From positions 1 through 61,951 of the forward strand of contig JABDCN010000007.1 in the NCBI GenBank assembly GCA_013288125.1: a stretch of DNA of 61,951 bases, written 5' to 3'. The notes below the pieces were generated by a model, which worked only from the letters and a program-made list of their open reading frames with translations, searched no databases and had not been told where the DNA came from. The position numbers and the translations under genes were made by a program. Shown in pieces: positions 26,623 through 35,921 of the stretch (positions are counted from its first letter, which is position 1; each line of letters starts with the position of its first letter). The DNA comes from Gammaproteobacteria bacterium. Its GTDB lineage: Bacteria; Pseudomonadota; Gammaproteobacteria; DSM-16500.

Positions 26623-26999
26623 TGCAAATACTTTTAGATACACACCTTTTTATCTGGTGGCTGAAAGATGATCCTCAATTAACAAAACAAGCACGCTCCA
26701 TCATCACAAATGCAGATATCGTTTATATTAGTAGTATTTCTATTTGGGAAGCTGCCATTAAAATCCAACTAAAAAAAATAAATGTTGATCTTCAAGCGCT
26801 TATCCATGCAATTGACAATGAAGGCTTTACAGAACTTCCTTTAACAGCCAAACAAATTATCGCCTTAAATAAGCTGCCGAATATTCATCGAGATCCATTC
26901 GATCGAATGCTAATTGCCCAAGCTATCAGCGAGCCGCTTCATTTATTAACCTCAGATACTATTTTAAAAAAATATAGCAAACTGGTTGAAGTCGTTTAA
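26622..26999 (+). CDS. VapC-type PIN RNase toxin
   Basis: A 125-aa PIN-domain toxin. Catalytic acids: Asp in LLDTHLFIWWL, Glu in SISIWEAAIK, Asp in HRDPFDRMLIAQA and Asp in LTSDTIL. The THLFIWW plus HRDPFDRMLIAQA pattern is the group usually paired with Phd-type antitoxins. It should cut RNA, often tRNA or rRNA. Its stop overlaps the stop of ugd on the other strand (26996-26999), so the TA module abuts the polysaccharide operon with no spacer. Confidence 0.92.
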   Translation: MQILLDTHLFIWWLKDDPQLTKQARSIITNADIVYISSISIWEAAIKIQLKKINVDLQALIHAIDNEGFTELPLTAKQIIALNKLPNIHRDPFDRMLIAQAISEPLHLLTSDTILKKYSKLVEVV

Positions 27000-28327
27000 C
27001 GCCCTATTCCATAATATTCAAATCCATGCGCTTTAATTTGTTTAGGATCATATTGATTTCGCCCATCAAAAATAACATGTCGGCGCATTAAATTTTTCAT
27101 CACTGTCATATCGGGATAACAAAATGGTTTCCACTCTGTCACTAAGGCTAAGGCATCTGCATTTTTTAATGCATCATATTGATGTTCAGCAAAAATGAAT
27201 TGCCCCGATGTTTGCCAAATTTCCGGCAGCATTGTTTTCGCCACATTCATTGCAGCAGGATCATACGCTTGCACTGTTGCACCGCGTTTCATCATTTCTT
27301 CAATCAACACTAATGAAGAAGCTTCACGCATATCATCTGTCCCTGGTTTAAAAGATAATCCCCATAAACCTAATGTCAACCCCGATAAATCTTCACCAAA
27401 GGCTTTTACAATCTGTTCAGACAAAATATATTTTTGTTGTAAATTACGTTTTTCAACTGCGTGCAAGATATGCGGTTCAACAGCATATTCTTCTGACATT
27501 TTAATTAAAGCACGCACATCTTTGGGAAAACACGAACCACCATAACCACAACCTGCATTTAAAAACGCATGGCCGATGCGTGAATCAGATCCAATGCCAA
27601 TACGCACATTTTCAATATCCACACCCATGCGTCCGCACAAGACAGCCATTTCATTCATAAATGAAATGCGTGTTGCCAACATCGCATTCGCCGCATATTT
27701 TGTCATTTCAGCATCTTTCACACGCATGAAATAAATACGCTCTGGACTGCGTAAAATCGGTAGATATAAATCTAACATAATATTTTTTGCATTATCAGAA
27801 TCTAATCCAATGATGACACGATCGGGCCGCATAAAATCTTCAATCGCTGCACCTTCGCGTAAAAATTCTGGATTACTCACCACATCAAATTTAATGTTGA
27901 CTTGACGTTTATTTAATTCTTCTTGAATCACTTGCGCCACTTGATCAGCCATCCCAACTGGTACGGTGGATTTATCAACGACAACACAATAACGAGAAAT
28001 CGTTTTTCCGATTGAGCGCGCTGCTTCTAACACATATTGAATGTTGGCAGCACCATTATTATCACTCGGTGTGCCTACTGCGATAAAAATAACTTGCGGT
28101 TCTGTTTTCACCTCAGTCATAGAAGTCGTAAAAATTAATCTGCCATGCTCAAGATTATTTGTCACAATGGTATCTAAACCAGGTTCATAAATCGGAAGTA
28201 TGCCTTTTTTTAAATGGGTAATTTTTTCTTCGTTCACATCAACACAAGTAACGTGATTACCTAATTCTGCAAAGCAAGCACCTGTCACTAAACCAACATA
28301 GCCTGCGCCTATGACTGTAATATTCAC
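26996..28327 (-). CDS. ugd: UDP-glucose 6-dehydrogenase
   Basis: A 443-aa enzyme oxidising UDP-glucose to UDP-glucuronate with NAD+. The N-terminal Rossmann motif (VIGAGYVGLVTGACFAELG), the FIAVGTPS loop, the hinge TKYAANAMLATRISFMNE, and the catalytic Cys in GCGYGGSCFPKDV are all present. It starts with GTG, inside GTGA overlapping the stop of the membrane glycosyltransferase gene, so translation is coupled. It is the last gene of galU-GT-ugd. UDP-glucuronate would feed acidic polysaccharide synthesis or lipid A/core sugar synthesis. Confidence 0.96.
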   Translation of the reverse strand: MNITVIGAGYVGLVTGACFAELGNHVTCVDVNEEKITHLKKGILPIYEPGLDTIVTNNLEHGRLIFTTSMTEVKTEPQVIFIAVGTPSDNNGAANIQYVLEAARSIGKTISRYCVVVDKSTVPVGMADQVAQVIQEELNKRQVNIKFDVVSNPEFLREGAAIEDFMRPDRVIIGLDSDNAKNIMLDLYLPILRSPERIYFMRVKDAEMTKYAANAMLATRISFMNEMAVLCGRMGVDIENVRIGIGSDSRIGHAFLNAGCGYGGSCFPKDVRALIKMSEEYAVEPHILHAVEKRNLQQKYILSEQIVKAFGEDLSGLTLGLWGLSFKPGTDDMREASSLVLIEEMMKRGATVQAYDPAAMNVAKTMLPEIWQTSGQFIFAEHQYDALKNADALALVTEWKPFCYPDMTVMKNLMRRHVIFDGRNQYDPKQIKAHGFEYYGIGR

Positions 28328-29805
28328 GCTTTTTCTCCGATCAATTTGTATACCACAACCCTATCACCGCGTTTATTTTGAAACTCAGCAACAGGAACAC
28401 GATTTATTTCTTGTTGCACTATTTTCCATTGATTTTCTTTTTCATGGCCAATGCGTAATGCAATATAATCATACTGTTTCCATTTACTATTCATCACTGC
28501 ATTCAATTTTGTGTAATTTGGTAAGACATCAAAAATTTGATTGCCGAAATGTTTGGAATAATACATCAGTTGATAATCGTTAGCGTATAAAGAAGCGGTT
28601 GCTGGTACATTTGCCGCTATCCAATCACCACCTTGATGGATATATAACTTTGAATAACCAAAATCAAAAATACCGCCTAATGAAAAAATCATAATAAAAA
28701 AGACAGCCGCATAAGCACACAAACGATTGCGTTGTTCAAACAAATTATTTAAAGCAAATGGTACCCATAACATGAGAATTAATGACAACGCGATGAGATA
28801 ACGGTTAGAAAGAAAAACATGCTGCAATAAAAATCCAAACGTAATAATAATATTGATGATAATGTATGCGGTTAATACTTTTGAACGAATAGAAAGATGA
28901 TACCAAGCATAAGCCACTAAAATAGTATATATCCAAGTAAGATTACTCATGACACTAACCAGATACCAACTGATCATCATTATGATGAGCACTACACTCG
29001 CATCATGATAAGAATCTGATGTTAAAACATATTGCGCTAAATTTGTTTTCATACTGAGAAGACGATCGGTAATGAGAAAGATTCCTTGTCGAAATTCATT
29101 AATCATTTCACCAACACGACTTAATTGATCGATGGAATAATGATGATAAAGCAACAACCAACTACCGCCTAACAAACAAAGTATGATGAGCGGAAGATGC
29201 AAATAAATAAAATAACGAAATCGAAAAACCATCACAAAGGGTAAAAACAATAAAAAGATAGCGCCTTCAATACGAAATAAAGTTGCAATGATAAGTGACG
29301 CGCTCCACATCACAGCCGTTGATAATTGCGGCTTAGCGACGTATCGCAATAATAACCAGCAAGATAAAAGATAAAAACCCCAAAATCCATGATCACGAAT
29401 AATAGATTCGCGTACATCATTAAACGTATGCGCTAATAAAATCACACCAGCTGCCAACCACAACGTACGGCGATTTCCTCCCAAAATCTTTACAATCAAA
29501 ATAAAAGAAGTAACGGTGAGCAATGTAAATAAAGCATTTAAAATATAAGCTGAAATAAGATGTGAAAAAAGCGTGATTTGGGCGAATGCATGAATGAGGA
29601 AAGGGTAAAAAGGCCAGCGTGCTTGATTACACAATTGCATCGCACCTTTAATTCCAATCGTGCTAATTGATTTTGCACTTAATAAATAACAAATGGCATC
29701 GGGATTAATGACAGTTTCGCGATAATCCAGCCAAAAAGACAAAAGAAGACTCGCAAAAATTGCAACATAATAAGGCAAAAAATCACGCTGCATTAAATAT
29801 TTCAT
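28324..29805 (-). CDS. Multi-pass membrane glycosyltransferase (GT-C, ArnT/PMT-like)
   Basis: A 493-aa protein with 11-13 hydrophobic helices and a soluble C-terminal part (about 410-493). The first periplasmic loop has an Asp (TVINPDAICYLLSAKS) where GT-C enzymes keep catalytic acids. Such enzymes use lipid-linked sugars and act on the outer side of the inner membrane, on lipid A, glycolipids or proteins. It lies between galU and ugd with 4-base overlaps on both sides (ATGA and GTGA), so its activity likely depends on UDP-glucose or UDP-glucuronate products. The specific sugar and acceptor are unknown. Confidence 0.78.
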   Translation of the reverse strand: MKYLMQRDFLPYYVAIFASLLLSFWLDYRETVINPDAICYLLSAKSISTIGIKGAMQLCNQARWPFYPFLIHAFAQITLFSHLISAYILNALFTLLTVTSFILIVKILGGNRRTLWLAAGVILLAHTFNDVRESIIRDHGFWGFYLLSCWLLLRYVAKPQLSTAVMWSASLIIATLFRIEGAIFLLFLPFVMVFRFRYFIYLHLPLIILCLLGGSWLLLYHHYSIDQLSRVGEMINEFRQGIFLITDRLLSMKTNLAQYVLTSDSYHDASVVLIIMMISWYLVSVMSNLTWIYTILVAYAWYHLSIRSKVLTAYIIINIIITFGFLLQHVFLSNRYLIALSLILMLWVPFALNNLFEQRNRLCAYAAVFFIMIFSLGGIFDFGYSKLYIHQGGDWIAANVPATASLYANDYQLMYYSKHFGNQIFDVLPNYTKLNAVMNSKWKQYDYIALRIGHEKENQWKIVQQEINRVPVAEFQNKRGDRVVVYKLIGEKA

Positions 29806-30662
29806 ACAACAAAACCTGCCAATGATCGTTTAAAATCTTCTGCTAATTCTGGATGCTTTAATGCATAAGCTACCGTTGCTTCCAGATAACCTAATTTACT
29901 GCCGCAATCATAACGTTTACCTTGAAATTGATAAGCGTAAACTGATTCACGCTTCAATAATTTTGCAATCGCATCTGTCAATTGAATTTCACCACCTGAA
30001 CCTTTGTTAGTATTTTCTAACATATCAAAAATGGTCGGCGTTAAAATATAACGTCCAACAACGCCTAAATGTGAAGGCGCAAGATGAGTAGGTGGTTTTT
30101 CTATAATGTTATTTATTTTGGTGAAGCTGTCTTTAGATTCAGGTTCAACAATACCATAACGATCTGTTTCTGTTGGCGAGATTTGTTGCACTGCAATAAT
30201 ACTCGACTGTGTATGCTGAAATTTATCGACCATTTGTTTTAAACAAGCTGGCTGGCCATCAATTAAATCATCTGCTAACAACACTGCAAAAGGTTCATTC
30301 ATGATAAGTTGTCGCGCACAAGCAACAGCATGCCCCAATCCTTGCGGTGATTTTTGACGGACATAAGCACATGAAACACCATCAGGTAAAATGCGTCTCA
30401 CGATGTCCAATAAATCTTGTTTACCATTTTCTTGTAGTGCACTTTCTAATTCAAAATTAGAATCGAAATGATCTTCTATCGCACGTTTGCTGCTGCTTGT
30501 AACAAAAATTAATTCTGTGATACCTGCAGCAATCGCTTCTTCAACGGCATATTGAATGAGTGGTTTATCGACAATAGGCAGCATTTCTTTTGGATTGGCC
30601 TTGGTTGCCGGTAAAAATCGCGTGCCTAATCCTGCGACAGGGAAAATAGCTTTGGTAATCAT
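29802..30662 (-). CDS. galU: UTP-glucose-1-phosphate uridylyltransferase
   Basis: A 286-aa enzyme making UDP-glucose from UTP and glucose 1-phosphate. The nucleotide-binding motif AIFPVAGLGTRFLPATKA and KEMLPIVDKPLIQYAVEEA open the protein; the FAVLLADDLI acid pair, GVVGRYIL and GGEIQLTDAI follow in order. Full length. First gene of the tight operon galU, membrane glycosyltransferase, ugd; AGGAAAGGG lies just before the ATG. It feeds Ugd and perhaps the phosphosugar transferase at 33342. Confidence 0.96.
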   Translation of the reverse strand: MITKAIFPVAGLGTRFLPATKANPKEMLPIVDKPLIQYAVEEAIAAGITELIFVTSSSKRAIEDHFDSNFELESALQENGKQDLLDIVRRILPDGVSCAYVRQKSPQGLGHAVACARQLIMNEPFAVLLADDLIDGQPACLKQMVDKFQHTQSSIIAVQQISPTETDRYGIVEPESKDSFTKINNIIEKPPTHLAPSHLGVVGRYILTPTIFDMLENTNKGSGGEIQLTDAIAKLLKRESVYAYQFQGKRYDCGSKLGYLEATVAYALKHPELAEDFKRSLAGFVV

Positions 30663-30736
30663 GTGGGCCCTTTCCTAAATAAAACCTTCTGGATATTAAC
30701 ATAATCATGCTAAAATCTTAACCTTTTCGAAGCTCT

Positions 30737-30870
30737 GTCTACAATTCTACTATCTTGGGTAAAAACCCTTGATTTTCTGTGCTTCGCTGCTCATTTACTT
30801 CTATGCAAACTGCGCTGCGATGCTCGAAAATCAAGGGTTTTTACCTCAAGATACCGAATTGTAAACAGAC
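30737..30870. repeat. Long inverted repeat between divergent operons
   Basis: Left part (30737-30777, containing GGGTAAAAACCCTTGATTTTC) pairs with right part (30826-30870, containing GAAAATCAAGGGTTTTTACC) over about 40 bases with a few mismatches and a one- or two-base bulge. The 48-base loop is G+C-richer (CTTCGCTGC, GCGCTGCGATG). It lies between galU and the divergent GT4 gene and has the shape of a small non-coding mobile element. Confidence 0.8.
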
Positions 30871-30898
30871 CTTAACTATAATTTGTACTGAGCATTTC

Positions 30899-32026
30899 AT
30901 GCGCAAAAATATTCTCATTCTTAGTCATAGCGATGCAACGCAATTCATTGATATCGTCAATCAATATGCACAGCTATTTGATAAAAGCCAATATGAAGTC
31001 ACTGTTGCTTATTTAACCGGCACACCAAATGAACAATCCCGTCAACGCACGATCGCAGAAAATATTTTGTTTTTAAATGTCCCCAAAAAGAAAATTCGTT
31101 ATTTAAAAATAGGTGCAATTAAACAATTGCTTTCTCTCTGCCGGCAAAAAAATTATCATGTCGTCATTTGTCATCGATACAAACCAGCTTACATTATGTT
31201 GTGGGTAGCACAGTTTATACGCATTCCGCTGCTTGTTTTCGTGATGCATGAATTAGGAACGATGCGAGCGCGTGGTAGACAATTATTAATCTCTGCGCTC
31301 GCAAAGAAAAATACCTTATTTGCCGGTGTTTCTAATGCAGTGCGTGATGATATTCGCCGTAGCTTATCGCGTATTCCACAAGATCGCATTGTCACGTTGT
31401 ATAACATGATGGATACAGAAAACAGCGAAAAAAATTTATTCTCACGCGAAGAAGCGAGAAAAGCATTACGCTTACCTGAAGATGTTTTTGTATTTGGTCA
31501 TATTGGACGTTTGGCTATCAATAAAGATCAAACCACTTTAATTAAAGCATTTGAATCAATCAAACAACATTATCCTCGCGCCAAATTAGTCATTGCAGGT
31601 GATGGTGAATTAGAACACGCCTTAAAAAATCAAGCAAATCAAGCGGGATTAGCTAACGATATTTTCTTTACCGGTTTTCTTCCACATGCTTATCGTTATA
31701 TGAAAGCATTTGATTGCTTCGTTTTATCTTCCATACAAGAAGCTTTTGGTCGGGTATTAATTGAAGCCATGATTGCAAAACTACCTATCATTGCAACACA
31801 AGTGAATGGGATTCCTGAAGTCATTCATGACACAGGCTTATTAATTACCCCAAATCATGTCACACAATTATTTGATGCCATGAAATATATTTGCGATTCA
31901 TCCTCTCATGAGCGCAATGCATGGGGAGAAAAAGCTTATCAACGTGTGATCCAGCATTTTTCTGCGCCAGCTTTTCATCAACAGTTTTGGAGTTTATATG
32001 AAAATCGCATACACCACGGTTTTTAA
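30899..32026 (+). CDS. GT4-family glycosyltransferase
   Basis: A 375-aa GT-B-fold enzyme. The N-terminal domain starts NILILSHSDATQFIDIV. The C-terminal domain carries GHIGRLAINKDQTTLIKAF, KLVIAGDGELEHAL and the nucleotide-sugar-binding EAFGRVLIEAM motif (E-x7-E). It should transfer a sugar from a nucleotide donor to a lipid-linked glycan in the cytoplasm. I start at ATG 30899; the frame runs back to 30779 but those codons come from the inverted repeat. It overlaps the next GT gene by 29 bases, so the two form an operon. Confidence 0.9.
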   Translation: MRKNILILSHSDATQFIDIVNQYAQLFDKSQYEVTVAYLTGTPNEQSRQRTIAENILFLNVPKKKIRYLKIGAIKQLLSLCRQKNYHVVICHRYKPAYIMLWVAQFIRIPLLVFVMHELGTMRARGRQLLISALAKKNTLFAGVSNAVRDDIRRSLSRIPQDRIVTLYNMMDTENSEKNLFSREEARKALRLPEDVFVFGHIGRLAINKDQTTLIKAFESIKQHYPRAKLVIAGDGELEHALKNQANQAGLANDIFFTGFLPHAYRYMKAFDCFVLSSIQEAFGRVLIEAMIAKLPIIATQVNGIPEVIHDTGLLITPNHVTQLFDAMKYICDSSSHERNAWGEKAYQRVIQHFSAPAFHQQFWSLYENRIHHGF

Positions 32027-33140
32027 TGCTGAGGACGTTCACTTTTGGTCTGGTACACCGTACCACATGGCAAAAGCGCTAGCAGAGAATGACGATGCTG
32101 TTACTTATATTGGTTCACTGAAACGTCAATTACCGCCATTTTTTAAAATTAAACAATTATGGAAACAATATTTAGTGGGACAACGTGAAAGTCCTCGTTT
32201 TAATACAACCGTTGCGAAACACTACTCGACGCAAGTTGCAGCACAATTACAACAACATTCTTCTGATGTAATTATTTCACCATTAATTAATCCCATCGCT
32301 TATTTAGATTGCAAACAACCGATTGTATTATGGACCGATGCACTTTATGCAGGATTACTTGGATTTTATCCACCTTTTGGTAGACACAGCGCTAGCACGA
32401 TAGAACAAGGTAATCAAATTACTTCAGCATGTTTATCACGATGCGCGCTTGCTATTTTTTCTTCTGATTGGGCAGCAAATACAGCCATCGAATTATATGG
32501 CACCAGCCGCGACAAAGTAAAAGTCGTTCCCTTTGGCGCAAACATTGATAGTTATCCTAATGCACAAGAAATACAATCGATTATTCAACGTCGCGCAAAA
32601 GATAAAATAAAATTATTGTTTCTTGCAAAAAGTTGGGAACGTAAAGGTGGTGATATTGTTTTAGCGGTTGCTCATGCCCTGCATAAAGCAGGATATCCTG
32701 TTGAATTAACCATTGCAGGTTATTCGCCACCCCAATTAAATCCTATTCCCTCTTATATAAAGTGCTTAGGTTTTATTTCAAAACAGACAGAAGAAGGCAA
32801 ACATAAAATCAGACAACTATTAGCAGAAACACATTTTTTATTCGTCCCTTCTCGCGCTGAAGCTTATGGCATTGTTTTTTGTGAAGCGAATGCCTTTGCT
32901 GTGCCGTGTTTAACAACTTATATTGGCGGCATTGCTACGATTGTCAAAGATAATATTAATGGCATGACTTTTGGTTTAGATGCTTCTGTGAAAAATTATT
33001 GCGATTATATTGTGAATGTCATGCAAAATCGCGCGCGTTATAATGAAATGGCGAATGCGTCATATCAGGAGTTTATTGAACGATTAAATTGGCAGAGCGC
33101 AGCAAGTGAAGTAAAAAAAATGATTTCGTCTAAGATCTAA
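31998..33140 (+). CDS. GT4-family glycosyltransferase
   Basis: A 380-aa GT-B enzyme. The N-terminus (AYTTVFNAEDVHFWSGTPYH) is typical of GT4 members with a mobile acceptor-binding domain; the donor-binding part contains LLFLAKSWERKGGDIV, VELTIAGYSPP, and SRAEAYGIVFCEANAF. GGAG sits inside the end of the previous gene, 8 bases before this ATG, and the genes overlap by 29 bases. It probably adds the next sugar in the same glycan. The gene ends at a large repeat island. Confidence 0.9.
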   Translation: MKIAYTTVFNAEDVHFWSGTPYHMAKALAENDDAVTYIGSLKRQLPPFFKIKQLWKQYLVGQRESPRFNTTVAKHYSTQVAAQLQQHSSDVIISPLINPIAYLDCKQPIVLWTDALYAGLLGFYPPFGRHSASTIEQGNQITSACLSRCALAIFSSDWAANTAIELYGTSRDKVKVVPFGANIDSYPNAQEIQSIIQRRAKDKIKLLFLAKSWERKGGDIVLAVAHALHKAGYPVELTIAGYSPPQLNPIPSYIKCLGFISKQTEEGKHKIRQLLAETHFLFVPSRAEAYGIVFCEANAFAVPCLTTYIGGIATIVKDNINGMTFGLDASVKNYCDYIVNVMQNRARYNEMANASYQEFIERLNWQSAASEVKKMISSKI

Positions 33141-33145
33141 GAATT

Positions 33146-33246
33146 GTCATCCTGAGGCCTGCGAAAGCAGGTCGAAGGATCACTAAAATGCGTGTATGAC
33201 ATTTGGTAGTGATCCTTCGACCTGCTTTCGCAGGCCTCAGGATGAC
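33146..33246. repeat. Perfect 40-bp inverted repeat (GTCATCCT-type element)
   Basis: Arms 33146-33185 and 33207-33246 are exact reverse complements with a 21-base loop (starting AAATGCGTGTATG). Each arm has GTCATCCT outside, the core GAGGCCTGCGAAAGCAGG and TCGAAGGATCACTA inside. The same core is found in the TTGGGCT-type element at 16417. The loop matches that of the element at 34859, which has a different core. Confidence 0.92.
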
Positions 33247-33259
33247 AACTTAGCCTGCT

Positions 33260-33341
33260 GTAAGTTGGGCGTAAGTTGGGCGTAGGTTGGGCGTAGGTTG
33301 GGCTGAGCGTAGCGAAGCCCAACAAAGCGAAGCCCAACAAC
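33260..33341. repeat. Four tandem 11-bp units plus a TTGGGCT-type half element
   Basis: GTAAGTTGGGC occurs twice and GTAGGTTGGGC twice in direct tandem (33260-33303). They run into GGGCTGAGCGTAGCGAAGCCC, a short hairpin with GTTGGGCT arms and the core GAGCGTAGCGAAG, followed by one more GCGAAGCCCAAC. It ends at the stop of the phosphosugar transferase gene. Confidence 0.85.
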
Positions 33342-34751
33342 CTAATAAGCATTCTTAGAAACAAACCCCCTCACAATCGTTAACAAAATAATTTTCAAAT
33401 CAAATCCAAGCGACCAATTATTAATATAATACAAATCATACTCTACTCTTTTTTTCATTTTATCTATGGTATCTGTTTCGCCGCGCCAACCATTTATTTG
33501 CGCCCATCCTGTAATCCCAGGTTTCACACGATGACGCTGCATGTAAGTGTAAATCGCTTCTTTATACAATTCATTGTGTGCAAGTGCATGTGGTCGCGGC
33601 CCCACAATAGACATACGCCCTTGCAATACATTAATAAACTGTGGCAATTCATCTAAACTGGTTCGACGTAAAAAACGTCCGAATAAAGTCACGCGTTTGT
33701 CCGCAATCGTTGCCTGTGACACAACGCCATCTCTTTCTTCATGCAACACCATGGTACGAAATTTATAAACTTTAATAACACGACCGTCCCACCCCAATCG
33801 TTGTTGTTTAAAAAACACAGGACCACGCGATGTTAATTTCACGCTCGCTGCAATCAATAATAATAATGGACTAATCAAACATAAAATAATGCCTGCAATG
33901 AATCGATCTTCTATCGCTTTCACTAAACGATTCACACCAACCATAGGCGAAGAACGAATATTTAAAACAGGATATCCTGCAATGTCTGCGACAGAATGCG
34001 ACAATAAATCTAAACCAAAAATATCTAAAACAAAACGAGTTGTAATGGTTTGATGATGCAATTCATGCAAAATAATTTTGACACGCGATTCATCATGCAA
34101 AGGCAAAGCCAACCAAATTTCATCAATATCTTGCTCATGCAAATATTGACTTAAATGTTCTGGCGTTTGAATGACAGAAATACCATGTATTGTTGCAGGT
34201 TTCTCTTGCGCATGATCATCAATAAATGTGATAATGCGGAATCCAGTCCACAATGCCTGCTGCACACTGCCTGCAAACTTTTCGCCTAATTCGCCCGCAC
34301 CAAAGATGACAACTCGGCGCTCATTTAATCCATGTGAACGCATGAAACGAAGGAAAAATAATAAGCTGCATCGAAATGCAATTAATAAAATGATGGCAAA
34401 TACCATCCATAAAACAAACCAGGTGCGCGAAAACGCGTCACCTGATTTTGTAAAAAAGGAGAGGCCAGCTAAAATGAAACCTAATAGACAAACAGCTTCC
34501 ATTAAATTAATGATGTGCTTAATAAAACTTTTTACGCGCAAGGAAGTATAAATTTGATAAAATGAAAAAACTAACGGTGTCATGAGTAAAGCAATGAATA
34601 AAGCAGCGCCATATGAAGAAGGAAACACACTTTCATTAAAACGAACAAAATAGGCAAGCCAACCAGCGATAAAAACGACCAGCGTATCGAGAATATGCAT
34701 GGCAATGGCCAATGCACGGGAGTATTCTTTTAATAGACCTTTGGGGAGCAT
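33342..34751 (-). CDS. Undecaprenyl-phosphate glucose phosphotransferase (WcaJ-type)
   Basis: A 469-aa polyprenyl-phosphate hexose-1-phosphate transferase. Four or five N-terminal membrane helices surround a CoA-binding-like domain (VVIFGAGELGEKFAGSV). The C-terminal bacterial sugar transferase domain has FFKQQRLGWDG, VYKFRTMVL, RRTSLDELPQFINVLQG, SIVGPRPHA and KPGITGWAQINGWRG. It loads the first sugar phosphate on undecaprenyl phosphate and so starts the polysaccharide. I chose ATG 34751 with AAGG 6 bases upstream. It is convergent with the GT4 pair across a repeat island and divergent from the ABC exporter. Confidence 0.93.
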   Translation of the reverse strand: MLPKGLLKEYSRALAIAMHILDTLVVFIAGWLAYFVRFNESVFPSSYGAALFIALLMTPLVFSFYQIYTSLRVKSFIKHIINLMEAVCLLGFILAGLSFFTKSGDAFSRTWFVLWMVFAIILLIAFRCSLLFFLRFMRSHGLNERRVVIFGAGELGEKFAGSVQQALWTGFRIITFIDDHAQEKPATIHGISVIQTPEHLSQYLHEQDIDEIWLALPLHDESRVKIILHELHHQTITTRFVLDIFGLDLLSHSVADIAGYPVLNIRSSPMVGVNRLVKAIEDRFIAGIILCLISPLLLLIAASVKLTSRGPVFFKQQRLGWDGRVIKVYKFRTMVLHEERDGVVSQATIADKRVTLFGRFLRRTSLDELPQFINVLQGRMSIVGPRPHALAHNELYKEAIYTYMQRHRVKPGITGWAQINGWRGETDTIDKMKKRVEYDLYYINNWSLGFDLKIILLTIVRGFVSKNAY

Positions 34752-34858
34752 AAACACCTTAACACATCATATTTCAAAAAATTAAATCAAATTAAATTAA
34801 ATCATTAAATTCACATCTTATCGTCACGTAAAAACTTGTCATTCCCGCGAGAAAGCTT

Positions 34859-34937
34859 GTCATCCTGAGCGCAGCGAAGGATCATTAAAATACGCTTATG
34901 CCGTTTGTTAGTGATCCTTCGCTACGCTCAGGATGAC
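34859..34937. repeat. 29-bp inverted repeat (GTCATCCT type with short core)
   Basis: Arms 34859-34887 and 34909-34937 pair with two mismatches around a 21-base loop. The outer sequence GTCATCCT and the GAAGGATCA inner end match the element at 33146, but the core is GAGCGCAGCG / CGCTACGCTC instead of GAGGCCTGCGAAAGCAGG. Upstream, GTCATTCCCGCGAGAAAGC is a further repeat fragment. The 300-base gap between 34751 and 35052 holds only this and A/T-rich sequence. Confidence 0.88.
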
Positions 34938-35051
34938 AACTTTTAAGCCGCAAAACAATAAAACAGAACTCCTCACTTTAAGTTGTCAAAAAAAGCGTCT
35001 GGTGTTATCCTGACGCGCTATTCTATTAAAGATAACACAATCACTCAATCT

Positions 35052-35912
35052 ATGTTAACTGAACAATCGATAACCACAGCTGATATCCAAGATGCAGCCA
35101 TTGATTTCCCTGAAGTTACGCAGAGACAAATGGCTTGCACTGATCTTTACTTGGGCATAAAAAAATGGCGCATTTGGGCGATGCTTGCCTCTCAAGACAT
35201 TAAACTGCGTTATCGTCGTTCCATATTAGGCCCCTTTTGGATCACAATCAGCATGGCGATTACCGTGTACTCCATGGGCTATTTATACAGCCGTCTTTTT
35301 CATGTCGATTTGCAACATTATTTTCCATTCCTTGTTGCCGGCATGTTAGGTTGGTCACTCATTTCAACAATGGTCACAGAATACACTGATGGCTTTGTGA
35401 CTTCAGACGGTTTAATCAAACAAGTCAAATTGCCGTATAGTTTACATATTCACCGTATTATTTATCGCAACATCATTATTTTTTTTCATAATATTATTGT
35501 CATTGTACCGATTATTGCTTTATTTCATGATTATGCAAAAATCAATTGGTATACGCTTTTACTTTTTCCTGGCTTAGCAGTGCTTTACGTAAACGCCATG
35601 AGTTATGGCATGATACTTGCCATGTTGGGCGCGAGATATCGTGACATTGCTCAAGTGATTAAGAGCCTTATTCAAGTGATCTTTTTTATCACGCCGGTGA
35701 TGTGGGACCCTAGTATGCTCAGTCCAAAAAATCAATTCATTATGAGCTTCAATCCATTTTATGGATTCCTGCAAATCATTCGTCAACCTTTACTCGGTCA
35801 AATGCCAACAAAAATGACATTTATTATTGTTCTTTTCGTTTCTGTTTTTGGCATAATATTAAGTTTCTTAATGTTTATGCGTTATCGCGCACGCATCGTT
35901 TACTGGTTGTAA
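35052..35912 (+). CDS. Polysaccharide ABC exporter, membrane subunit (Wzm-like)
   Basis: A 286-aa ABC-2-type permease with six hydrophobic helices. Its N-terminal amphipathic and first-helix region (DIKLRYRRSILGPFWITIS) is the hallmark of O-antigen/capsule exporters of the Wzm/KpsM group, as are GMILAMLGARYRDIAQVI and FFITPVMWDPSM. With the next gene it forms a pump that moves a finished lipid-linked glycan across the inner membrane. The start is uncertain: ATG 35052 and ATG 35130 are possible, and an open frame extends to a TTG at 34983. I show 35052. Nine bases separate it from the ATPase gene. Confidence 0.88.
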   Translation: MLTEQSITTADIQDAAIDFPEVTQRQMACTDLYLGIKKWRIWAMLASQDIKLRYRRSILGPFWITISMAITVYSMGYLYSRLFHVDLQHYFPFLVAGMLGWSLISTMVTEYTDGFVTSDGLIKQVKLPYSLHIHRIIYRNIIIFFHNIIVIVPIIALFHDYAKINWYTLLLFPGLAVLYVNAMSYGMILAMLGARYRDIAQVIKSLIQVIFFITPVMWDPSMLSPKNQFIMSFNPFYGFLQIIRQPLLGQMPTKMTFIIVLFVSVFGIILSFLMFMRYRARIVYWL

Positions 35913-35921
35913 GAGGTTGGT

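Noticed and set aside
33137-33364. Reverse 75-codon frame with repeats of Pro and Ser
   Set aside because: It is translated repeat sequence in the island between 33141 and 33341.
33146-34937. CRISPR array
   Set aside because: Repeats are inverted palindromes and short tandems without regular unique spacers; no cas genes are present.
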